Source of the DNA: an uncultured Chryseobacterium sp.
Lineage (GTDB): Bacteria; Bacteroidota; Bacteroidia; Flavobacteriales; Weeksellaceae
Length of the DNA stretch: 64,000 bases
Assembly (NCBI GenBank): GCA_913778505.1
Contig: CAJYWD010000011.1
Span: 1-64,000 of the forward strand
Reading direction: 5' to 3'
Both the position numbers and the translations under genes were made by a program. Positions 27,197-34,087 of the stretch are shown here, piece by piece; positions within the stretch are counted from its first letter, which is position 1, and each line of letters opens with the position of its first letter. The notes beneath the pieces are model-generated. The model searched no databases. It saw nothing but the letters and a program-made list of their open reading frames with translations, and was not told the DNA's origin.

Positions 27197-27485
27197 GTGT
27201 GATATCAATTTTACTGTTGACCAACTTATATTTTTTGAGGTAATGTTCCAGATCATCCATCGATATTTCATTGACCTTCAATTTCAATTGGATATTACCG
27301 AAATTATTACCATTAATGTATTCCAGATCAGCATTTAGGATTTTGTATGGAATACCAAACTGGCTGTAGATCGTATTCAGCAGGATATCAAAACGGATTT
27401 TACCATTCAGATGAATTTCCAGAATAATGTCTCTTTCCTTGCCGGTAAAGTATGTGGGCTTGCTCTTTTCGTTCGGGTAGATCAT
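27177..27485 (-). CDS. Stand-alone NIL domain protein
   Basis: 102 aa, essentially one NIL domain: an ACT-like ferredoxin fold otherwise found at the C-terminus of the methionine ABC transporter ATPase MetN, where it binds methionine. Matching segments are ILEIHLNGKIRFDILLNTIY, FGIPYKILNADLEYINGNNFGNI (quoted in part) and DDLEHYLKKYKL. It probably binds a small sulfur compound and acts as a sensor or accessory factor. It is the second gene of a two-gene operon, 3 bases after DUF4395, and its 3' end is built into the terminator. No MetN, MetI or MetQ gene is near. Confidence 0.75.
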   Translation of the reverse strand: MIYPNEKSKPTYFTGKERDIILEIHLNGKIRFDILLNTIYSQFGIPYKILNADLEYINGNNFGNIQLKLKVNEISMDDLEHYLKKYKLVNSKIDITQKKEAS

Positions 27486-27488
27486 ATT

Positions 27489-27929
27489 TTAATTTTTTGA
27501 ATGGTTAACGGTTCTGATAATTGGAATCACGAGGAAATTGTAAATATAGCATCCTATACAAATGCGGAAAACGCTTTCTAAAGACGCCAGCAGAATCAGG
27601 AAAATTCCCAGATAAATCCCCAATGCATCATCATAATTAATAGCGATAAGTAGAGATAGCAAAGCACCAAGCGATGCAGCAAAACGTTTCGGCGCTGCAA
27701 AAACCGGTCTTTCTTCAAAGTGTAAGAAAACACTTAATTTCCTGGCAATATAATAAAGTGGCGAGACGAAAAGACCTGTGGTGCGGATCAGGAAATCCAA
27801 GACTACGAGAAACAGCAACCACTGTTGCTGAAAGTGAAGTCCGAAAATCGTGACGAGTACAACCTGATATGCTACAAAAGAAATAGCGCTGTCATCCACA
27901 TAAATATTCTTTGATCCCGTTTTTTCCAT
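27489..27929 (-). CDS. DUF4395 integral membrane protein
   Basis: 146 aa with about four hydrophobic segments (VAYQVVLVTIFGL, LLFLVVLDFLIRTT, LGALLSLLIAI, IFLILLASLESVF). The RPVFAAPKRFAASLG signature of DUF4395 is present. The biochemical role is unknown; relatives are often reported near rhodanese or thioredoxin-like genes, which hints at sulfur metabolism. It is the first structural gene behind a leader peptide and terminator (see the attenuator entry). Confidence 0.85.
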   Translation of the reverse strand: MEKTGSKNIYVDDSAISFVAYQVVLVTIFGLHFQQQWLLFLVVLDFLIRTTGLFVSPLYYIARKLSVFLHFEERPVFAAPKRFAASLGALLSLLIAINYDDALGIYLGIFLILLASLESVFRICIGCYIYNFLVIPIIRTVNHSKN

Positions 27930-27940
27930 AGTTGTTGATT

Positions 27941-27976
27941 AAAATTAAAAAGCTTCACCCGGTAAGGCGAAGCTTT
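27941..27976 (-). terminator. Leader terminator upstream of DUF4395
   Basis: On the minus strand AAAGCTTC pairs with GAAGCTTT, extended by inner GCC/GGU pairs, and is followed by TTTTTAATTTT. It ends only 12 bases before the DUF4395 start codon and about 215 bases past the previous gene's stop. It therefore serves the leader rather than the previous gene. Confidence 0.75.
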
Positions 27977-28000
27977 CACACACTCTCTCCTACCAAACAA

Positions 28001-28045
28001 TTACTTGGCGTGACACATTATGATATGAGGAAATATGCTGATCAT
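28001..28045 (-). CDS. 14-aa leader peptide ending Met-Cys-His-Ala-Lys
   Basis: ATG to TAA reading MISIFPHIIMCHAK, too short for the ORF track. It starts about 13 bases after an exact TAnnTTTG box and ends 25 bases before the leader terminator. A second in-frame ATG would give MCHAK alone. The lone Cys near the end is where a stalled ribosome would expose the antiterminator. I cannot show that it is translated. Confidence 0.45.
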   Translation of the reverse strand: MISIFPHIIMCHAK

Positions 28046-28057
28046 TTAATTCTGATA

Positions 28058-28065
28058 CAAATATA
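28058..28065 (-). promoter_or_regulatory. Candidate -7 box (TATATTTG) of the DUF4395-NIL operon
   Basis: Exact TAnnTTTG on the minus strand, placing the transcription start about 7 bases before the leader ORF. No good -33 TTG is visible. Confidence 0.5.
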
Positions 28066-28190
28066 TAAATTATTTAATTCCCACCTAATAAGTATGAATT
28101 AATTTTAATTTTTTTCACTTTCAGGGTGAAGATTATAGGTTTTAGGCAATAGCCTTACTGCTATGCTGTACCTGTCATCTGACAACTATC

Positions 28191-28853
28191 TTATCGGTAT
28201 GATTGCTTGCTACTCAGGATTCCAACCTTCAGCAGTTTATTTGACGCTGCTAGTCCGTTAGGATTGCAGCCTGGTTCGCCTTCGGGGATTTTGAGATTGC
28301 GATCCTTATAGAATTTTTCCCAGAAAGCATTGGTTTTTCCGGTCTTAGGATCAATGAAAGTCATAGGTTCTAATTTGAAGATCTGATATTCCCGGAAAGC
28401 ACGTTCTACAAAATCTGAGCAGTAATAGGAATTTTCATTAAGGATATAATCAAAATTATAATGCTTTCCGACCAAAGATTCCGCCTTGCGCAATGAATTC
28501 GGAATCGCAGAACGGAATTCTGATTTCAGCCGGTAAACATCAATATTCTGTCCGGATTTGGTTTGCTCTTTCAGGAAATGACTGAGCTTTTGTTTTTGAG
28601 ATCCGCCTTTGGGCGCAGCATGAAGAACGTAAATATGATGTTTCTCTTTTTTCACAATACCGATATGATCATAAGATGTCTTTTTCTCTGTCTGAGTCAC
28701 ATTATTAATTGCTCCGGAAAGGCCGGAATCCACGGAAGGCACGAAAAGTAAATCACCGTTTTCCAAAATCGACGTGTTGTAAGTTTTGCAGCTTGTAAAA
28801 AAAAACAGCGCAAAAATAAGGTAAACTGGATTACTTTTTATAATTCTTCTCAT
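28191..28853 (-). CDS. YiiX/YebB-like NlpC/P60 family lipoprotein hydrolase
   Basis: About 220 aa from MRRIIKSNPVYLIF; the 6 earlier codons in the track precede the signal sequence. The signal ends in a lipobox (FFFTSC), so it is probably a membrane lipoprotein. Family features are NGDLLFVPS near residue 36, YDHIGIV with the catalytic-type His near 65, and a late Cys in NSYYCSDFVERAF. Members are papain-like cysteine hydrolases of the NlpC/P60 clan, thought to cleave amide or ester bonds in wall or lipid substrates. The start overlaps the end of the DUF1801 gene, so the pair is one transcript. Confidence 0.82.
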   Translation of the reverse strand: MRRIIKSNPVYLIFALFFFTSCKTYNTSILENGDLLFVPSVDSGLSGAINNVTQTEKKTSYDHIGIVKKEKHHIYVLHAAPKGGSQKQKLSHFLKEQTKSGQNIDVYRLKSEFRSAIPNSLRKAESLVGKHYNFDYILNENSYYCSDFVERAFREYQIFKLEPMTFIDPKTGKTNAFWEKFYKDRNLKIPEGEPGCNPNGLAASNKLLKVGILSSKQSYR

Positions 28854-29286
28854 ACATCGCAATCCATTCATCCACAGCTATTTTTTCACAAAGTGCGCCA
28901 ATTAAGTCAAAAGGAATATCTTCCATCTTCTTAAAGCGCATGCAGGACTTTCCCATATCCAGTTTCTTTTTGGAATGTTGAGGGAATTCGGTCACGAACC
29001 AGTCCAAAAGCTGAGGATCTGCATAAATTCCCATGTGGTATAACGCTACAAAATTCTTTTGTGACGCCACACTGATGAAAGGTAAAGGCGTATCTTTCGC
29101 ACAATGGTACCCGGCAGGATAAGTCTCCATCGGCACCACCCAGGTGACCATTCCGTACTGCATTGTCTGCTGAAAACCTTTTGGAAGATTAGCATCCACA
29201 GTTTCTAAAAGCTTTCTGAAAGCATCTCGTCTTTCCTCCGGAATCTGAGAAATATACTCTTCTACGGTATCAACAAAAATCTGCAT
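28831..29286 (-). CDS. DUF1801 domain protein
   Basis: 151 aa. The family segments TVEEYISQIPEERRDAFRKL, YGMVTWVVP and KKLDMGKSCMRFKKMEDIP are all present. The fold is YdhG/frataxin-like in relatives and the cellular role is not established. Cytosolic. It overlaps the lipoprotein gene downstream by about 20 bases. Confidence 0.88.
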   Translation of the reverse strand: MQIFVDTVEEYISQIPEERRDAFRKLLETVDANLPKGFQQTMQYGMVTWVVPMETYPAGYHCAKDTPLPFISVASQKNFVALYHMGIYADPQLLDWFVTEFPQHSKKKLDMGKSCMRFKKMEDIPFDLIGALCEKIAVDEWIAMYEKNYKK

Positions 29287-29444
29287 ACAAATATGTATTT
29301 AAAGTTTATCACAAAGTTTTCGTAATTTGAAAAATTGCCGACTTGAAAACATCACAATTTAAAAAATTAAGCGCCTTTTCGGCGATATAAAATCCAATTA
29401 TTTCAAATCAAAAATACTAATTTTTTTATTGAAAATTTAAAGCT

Positions 29445-29452
29445 TATTTTTG
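29445..29452 (+). promoter_or_regulatory. Candidate -7 box (TATTTTTG) of the aminotransferase gene
   Basis: Exact TAnnTTTG, 20 bases before the ATG. A TTG is present at 29429 but only 13 bases away. Confidence 0.45.
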
Positions 29453-29472
29453 TATCCCAAAGTCAAGAAACA

Positions 29473-30675
29473 ATGCCGAAAATATCGCAAAGAGCGCAGC
29501 ACATGCCTGCTTCTCCCGTTAGAAAATTAGTCCCTTTTGCAACCGCTGCAAAACAGAAAGGAATTAAAGTGTATCACCTCAATATTGGTCAGCCGGACAT
29601 CGAGACGCCACAAACCGCTTTGGACGCTGTGAAAAATATCGACCTGAAAGTTCTGGAATATGCACTTTCCGAGGGCAATCTGGAATACAGAATTGCGCTG
29701 AGAGATTATTACCATGCTTTAGGTTTTACGGATTTGACAACTGATAATTTCATTGTAACCAACGGCGGTTCGGAAGCTTTGAATTTTGCCATTTCTACAT
29801 TGTGTGATGATGGCGATGAAATCATTATTCCTGAACCATATTACGCCAATTATAATGGATTTGCCGGAACATTTAATATTAATATTGTAGCGGTTCCATC
29901 AACGATTGATACAGGATTTGCTCTTCCGTCGATTGAGGAATTTGAGAAAAAGATTACGGACAAAACCCGTGCGATCGTAATCTGTAACCCGGGAAATCCA
30001 ACGGGTTATCTCTATTCCAGAGAAGAACTTCAGAAGTTAGCCGAGATTGCAAAAAAACACGACATCGTCATCATTTCTGATGAAGTATACAGGGAATATG
30101 TTTACGATGGCGAAAAACAAATCTCGATGTTTGAATTTCCGGAAGTTGCAGAAAACGTTATCGTTATAGATTCCGAATCCAAAAGATACTCCATGTGTGG
30201 CGCCAGAATCGGCTGTATGATCACGCGTTCGAAAAAAATCCATGATGCTGCAATATTATTTGCGCAGGCAAGGTTAAGTCCGGTTCTTTTAGGTCAGATC
30301 GCTGCAACAGCTGCTCACAGGAATGATGCGGAGTATATCGCCAAAGTGAGAGAAGAATATACGGAAAGAAGAGATCTTTTGGTAAGCTTATTGAATGACA
30401 TTCCTGGCGTCATCTGTCCTAAACCCAAAGGTGCCTTTTATTGCGGTGTAGAACTGCCGGTGGATGACACGGAAAAGTTTGCACAGTGGCTTCTGGAAAG
30501 CTATTCCAATAACAACGAAACGGTAATGGTAGCGCCAATGGGCGGATTTTACAGCAATCCGGAATTAGGTAAAAAACAGGTAAGAATTGCATACGTCCTA
30601 AATCAAAATGACTTGAAAAGAAGCGTTGAAATCTTAAAAGACGCCATAGAAAAATACAACGCAGCATTGGCATAA
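29473..30675 (+). CDS. Class I/II pyridoxal-phosphate aminotransferase
   Basis: 400-aa cytosolic aminotransferase of the aspartate aminotransferase fold. Visible features are HLNIGQPDIETP near residue 37, VTNGGSEALNFAI near 98 for cofactor phosphate binding, NPGNPTGYLYS near 176, SDEVYREYVY near 205, and the Schiff-base lysine in DSESKRYSMCGARIG near 240. The substrate (aspartate, tyrosine or a related amino acid) cannot be read from sequence. It is followed at short distance by a small lipoprotein gene and murB, forming a likely operon to the GNAT gene. Confidence 0.92.
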   Translation: MPKISQRAQHMPASPVRKLVPFATAAKQKGIKVYHLNIGQPDIETPQTALDAVKNIDLKVLEYALSEGNLEYRIALRDYYHALGFTDLTTDNFIVTNGGSEALNFAISTLCDDGDEIIIPEPYYANYNGFAGTFNINIVAVPSTIDTGFALPSIEEFEKKITDKTRAIVICNPGNPTGYLYSREELQKLAEIAKKHDIVIISDEVYREYVYDGEKQISMFEFPEVAENVIVIDSESKRYSMCGARIGCMITRSKKIHDAAILFAQARLSPVLLGQIAATAAHRNDAEYIAKVREEYTERRDLLVSLLNDIPGVICPKPKGAFYCGVELPVDDTEKFAQWLLESYSNNNETVMVAPMGGFYSNPELGKKQVRIAYVLNQNDLKRSVEILKDAIEKYNAALA

Positions 30676-30691
30676 TTAAAAATTAAAACAG

Positions 30692-31129
30692 ATGAAAATT
30701 ATTAAAATCGGGTTCTTGATGATGGCTTTCTCGCTGTTATTATTGAACTGCAAAACCGCCGCTCAGAATACTTCGATTCAATCGGTTTCTATTACCAACA
30801 CTTTTGGAAGAGGCGGATCTACCACCATCACAGCAACAAAAGACTCCATTTTATCTACAGCCATGGGCGGTAGAATGCGGGAATTTCCTACGGTAAAAAG
30901 GAAAAATACGGCAGCAGAATGGCAAAAGCTGGTGACCGGAATAGATACTGCCATACTGGACAAAACCACCAGTGGAGAAAGGAGAGGCGTTTACGATGGT
31001 CCGGATGAGATTTTCCGCATTAAAACTGCGGCAAAGGAATATGAATTTTATAATGTTCCGGAAAAATCAGCAGGCTACAAACAACTTCAGGATCTGAAAA
31101 ACAGATTGCAAAATCTACTTCCAAAATAA
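30692..31129 (+). CDS. Small lipoprotein of unknown function
   Basis: 145 aa. A type II signal sequence ends LLLLNCKTAAQ, so it is a predicted lipoprotein. The mature part has FGRGGSTTITATKDS and ends in a basic tail; I recognise no enzyme motif. It sits 16 bases after the aminotransferase, and its TAA stop abuts the murB ATG, so it is cotranslated with a cell-wall gene, which is the only hint of role. Confidence 0.75.
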   Translation: MKIIKIGFLMMAFSLLLLNCKTAAQNTSIQSVSITNTFGRGGSTTITATKDSILSTAMGGRMREFPTVKRKNTAAEWQKLVTGIDTAILDKTTSGERRGVYDGPDEIFRIKTAAKEYEFYNVPEKSAGYKQLQDLKNRLQNLLPK

Positions 31130-32149
31130 ATGCTCATTCAAGAAAACCTTTCCCTAAAACCCTACAATACTTTCGGAGTCGATATTTCAGCGAGATATTT
31201 TGCAGAAGTCCATTCTGTAGAAGAATTGATTGAAACACTACAATCCTCAAACGCTCAAACGCTCCCACTCCTTTTCCTGGGCGGCGGAAGTAACATTTTA
31301 TTGACCAAAGATTTTGACGGATTAGCAATTCGATTGAGTCTAAAAGGAATTAAAGAGGAAATCATCAATGAAAATGAAGTTCTTGTCACTGCGAAAGCGG
31401 GTGAAAACTGGCATCAGTTTGTGATGTACTGTCTTGAGAAAAATTATGGCGGTTTGGAGAATCTCTCATTGATTCCAGGCAATGTCGGAACTTCTCCGAT
31501 GCAAAATATTGGTGCATACGGAACAGAAATCAAAGACGTTTTCGAAAGTTGTAAAGTTCTGAATCTTGATACATCGGAAATTGAAACTTTCTATCTTGAA
31601 CAATGCAGATTCGGTTACAGAGATTCGATTTTCAAACAGGAAGGGAAAGGAAAATATGTGATTCTGGAAGTGACTTTTCGACTTACAACAACAAACCACA
31701 AAATTGATGTAGAATACGGCGCCATCGAAGCTGAATTAGAAAACCTTGAAATCGTTAATCCTACAATTCAAGACGTTTCGAAAGCTGTGATCAATATCCG
31801 ACAAAGCAAATTACCTGACCCGAAAGTCATTGGAAATGCCGGAAGTTTCTTTAAAAATCCAACAATTCCAATAGCACAATTTGAAGCCTTAAAACAACAA
31901 TTCGAAAATATCCCAGGTTATCCAAATGGTGATTTCGTGAAAGTTCCCGCAGGCTGGCTCATTGAACAAGCTGGCTGGAAAGGGAAACAAATCGGAAACG
32001 TCGCTTCCAATCAATTGCAGGCTTTGGTCATCATCAATGCGACGGGAAATGCAACGGGAAAAGAGATTTTTGATTTCTCGACGATGATTATTGATTCCGT
32101 AAAAGAAAAATATGGAATTGAATTGGAGCGGGAAGTGAATATCATTTAA
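31130..32149 (+). CDS. murB: UDP-N-acetylmuramate dehydrogenase
   Basis: 339-aa FAD enzyme reducing UDP-GlcNAc-enolpyruvate to UDP-MurNAc with NADPH. The length and YRDS loop mark type I MurB. Seen are NTFGVD at the N-terminus, LGGGSNILL near residue 50 (FAD), FGYRDSIFK near 160, the proton-donor Ser in GNAGSFFKNP near 235, and AGWLIEQAGWKG near 280. It starts directly at the stop codon of the small lipoprotein gene. Confidence 0.96.
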   Translation: MLIQENLSLKPYNTFGVDISARYFAEVHSVEELIETLQSSNAQTLPLLFLGGGSNILLTKDFDGLAIRLSLKGIKEEIINENEVLVTAKAGENWHQFVMYCLEKNYGGLENLSLIPGNVGTSPMQNIGAYGTEIKDVFESCKVLNLDTSEIETFYLEQCRFGYRDSIFKQEGKGKYVILEVTFRLTTTNHKIDVEYGAIEAELENLEIVNPTIQDVSKAVINIRQSKLPDPKVIGNAGSFFKNPTIPIAQFEALKQQFENIPGYPNGDFVKVPAGWLIEQAGWKGKQIGNVASNQLQALVIINATGNATGKEIFDFSTMIIDSVKEKYGIELEREVNII

Positions 32150-32167
32150 AAAACTAAAAACACAAAA

Positions 32168-32971
32168 ATGAAAATAGCAGTTCTTGGCGCAGGCAATATG
32201 GGTTTGTCATTTTCAAGATCTTTTTTGAAATATGAATTGATAAAACCACATAACCTGCATCTCATCACAAGAAACGAAAGCAAAAAAGACAAAATACGAA
32301 GCCTGTTTCCAGAGTCAGAGATTTCCTCTTTTGATGAAGTAAGAGATTTAGAAGCAGACTTGATAATCATAGCAGTAAAACCTCAGGATTTTGCCTTTGT
32401 TTCCCAAAATCTAAGTTTCAAGATTTCTGAAAAATCTTTGGTATTATCTATTATGGCCGGAATCTCGATCGAGAAAATCCAAAAACTTTTGAACCACAAA
32501 TCTGTGGTAAGAGCAATGCCAAATTCTCCTACACTCCTCGGAATGGGAATCACGGGTTACACCGCTGCAAACGGGATTTCTTTCTCAGAATTAATGAACG
32601 TTGAACGGTTATTGAACTCAACAGGACGTTCTGTTTATCTGGAAGATGAGAAACTTTTGGATGGCGTCACAGCCCTGTCCGGAAGCGGGCCTGCTTATTT
32701 CTATTACATCATAGATGCTATGATAAAAGCCGGAACCGAAATGGGAATCGATGAAAATCTCTCAAAATTATTTGTTAAGCAGACGATGCTTGGCGCCTAT
32801 CATCTCATCAACAACTCCGATAAATCTTTGGAAGAACTGATAAAAGATGTCGCTTCCAAAGGCGGAACAACGGAAGCTGCTCTGAAAACTTTTGAAGAGA
32901 ATCAATTGAAGTCTATCTTAAAAAAAGGAATCTTGGCGGCGGAAAACAGAGCGAAGGAACTTAATTCATAA
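32168..32971 (+). CDS. proC: Pyrroline-5-carboxylate reductase
   Basis: 267-aa cytosolic enzyme for the last step of proline synthesis (P5C to proline with NAD(P)H). An N-terminal Rossmann motif (AVLGAGNMGLSF), VRAMPNSPTLLGMG near residue 115, and the C-terminal signature LSGSGPAYFYYIIDAM near 170 are seen. It is preceded by murB at 18 bases and followed by the GNAT gene at 2 bases. Confidence 0.95.
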   Translation: MKIAVLGAGNMGLSFSRSFLKYELIKPHNLHLITRNESKKDKIRSLFPESEISSFDEVRDLEADLIIIAVKPQDFAFVSQNLSFKISEKSLVLSIMAGISIEKIQKLLNHKSVVRAMPNSPTLLGMGITGYTAANGISFSELMNVERLLNSTGRSVYLEDEKLLDGVTALSGSGPAYFYYIIDAMIKAGTEMGIDENLSKLFVKQTMLGAYHLINNSDKSLEELIKDVASKGGTTEAALKTFEENQLKSILKKGILAAENRAKELNS

Positions 32972-32973
32972 CA

Positions 32974-33405
32974 ATGTACAATCAAGAAGATTTTAATATT
33001 TCTACCGACAAATCAAAAATGGACATTGATACGATCCATCAATATTTGTCAGAAGAATCGTATTGGGCAAAGGGAATTCCAAAAGAAATCGTTGAAAAAT
33101 CAGTGGCCAATTCGTTTTGTTTTGGTGTTTTTTACAGGGATACACAAGTCGGATTTGCGAAGGTGATTACAGATTTCACAACGATTGCTTATCTGGGCGA
33201 TGTTTTTATTTTGGATGAATTTCGTGGTCTTGGTTTATCAAAATTGTTAATGGAAACCATTGTGAATCATCCGGAACTGCAAGGTTTGAGAAGATGGATT
33301 CTTTTAACGGCCGACGCGCATGAACTGTATAAAAAATTCGGTTGGGATAATATCAAAGATCCTGCAAGATGGATGGAAATTCACACTAAGAATCCTTACC
33401 AATAG
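32974..33405 (+). CDS. GNAT family N-acetyltransferase
   Basis: 143 aa. The acetyl-CoA binding core is visible as LGDVFILDEFRGLGLSKLLM (R/Q-x-x-G-x-G/A-like) near residues 75-95, with the C-terminal ELYKKFGWDN typical of the fold. The acceptor substrate is unknown. It closes the aminotransferase-to-GNAT gene string. Confidence 0.9.
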   Translation: MYNQEDFNISTDKSKMDIDTIHQYLSEESYWAKGIPKEIVEKSVANSFCFGVFYRDTQVGFAKVITDFTTIAYLGDVFILDEFRGLGLSKLLMETIVNHPELQGLRRWILLTADAHELYKKFGWDNIKDPARWMEIHTKNPYQ

Positions 33406-33562
33406 TTTTTCTGTTTCTTGATCTCAAAGATTTTTTCAAGCTAAAAGTTTTTGGGAGGCAGAGAATCAACCATTGAATTAAACCTAAAACTTAAATTCAA
33501 TGCTTCATAAATATCAATTTATTGATACTTTGGGAACTTAATATTTAATAAAAAATGTGCGA

Positions 33563-34030
33563 CTAAATTCTTTCCTTTTCTACTTTGAATCTGTTATAAA
33601 TCCAAAAACCTATCGCCATACCAATAGTATTCAGGATCACATCATCAATATCAAAAACACCCAATCTGCTGAAATATTGAAGACCTTCTACCATAATAAT
33701 CACTGATAAAAAATTGATAATCAACCGTTTGAAACTTTCTAATTTCTCAAAAACAATTCCCAGAAATCCAAACGGAATAAACATTACAATATTCCCGAAA
33801 ACATTAAGTAAAATTGTTTTCCACTGAATCGTTTCCTTGATGAAATCGACCGTTGAGAACATCGGAATCAATCGTACAATATTGAAATCATACGGCGATC
33901 TTCCAAATCCAAAAAACATCAGATACAGCAAAAAAACCGTATAAAAAGGAATCAGAAATTTGTAAAACCAGCTGAAGCAACGCCAATAATTTTCCTTTTT
34001 CAAAATCAATCTGTTAGAAAAATATGGCAC
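33563..34030 (-). CDS. VanZ family membrane protein
   Basis: 155 aa with four hydrophobic segments (FLIPFYTVFLLYLMFF, LLNVFGNIVMFIPFGFLGIVF, FLSVIIMVEGLQYF, VILNTIGMAIGFWIY). The family core NVFGNIVMFIPFGF and GVFDIDDVILNTIG are present. The role is unknown in most bacteria; VanZ itself gives low-level teicoplanin resistance in enterococci. It is divergent from the (p)ppGpp gene with under 60 bases between them. Confidence 0.88.
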   Translation of the reverse strand: MPYFSNRLILKKENYWRCFSWFYKFLIPFYTVFLLYLMFFGFGRSPYDFNIVRLIPMFSTVDFIKETIQWKTILLNVFGNIVMFIPFGFLGIVFEKLESFKRLIINFLSVIIMVEGLQYFSRLGVFDIDDVILNTIGMAIGFWIYNRFKVEKERI

Positions 34031-34087
34031 AAAGATAGCTTGATAATCTGTATTATATTTCTTATATTCGTTTAGAGATAACAGTAG

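Larger units (their letters stand above)
27941..28045 (-). promoter_or_regulatory. Candidate transcription attenuator of the DUF4395-NIL operon
   Basis: In order on the minus strand lie a 14-codon leader ORF, a GGTAGG segment 7-12 bases past its stop, and a terminator hairpin whose loop contains CCTTACC. GGTAGG (27989-27994) can pair with CCTTACC (27961-27967), with further U-G pairs. That pairing is incompatible with the terminator. A ribosome finishing at the stop would cover GGTAGG and favour termination; one stalled at the Cys codon would leave it free and favour read-through. The layout is seen in the sequence; the regulatory logic is inference. Confidence 0.5.

Noticed and set aside
27941-28065. 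SAM or other known riboswitch as explanation of the DUF4395 leader
   Set aside because: The leader is only about 105 bases, with one short hairpin and a small ORF; I could not place the core of any riboswitch class I know.
28090-28135. TTCAC/GTGAA hairpin as terminator of the YiiX-like gene
   Set aside because: Stem is only 5 bp and the minus strand continues with A, not T.
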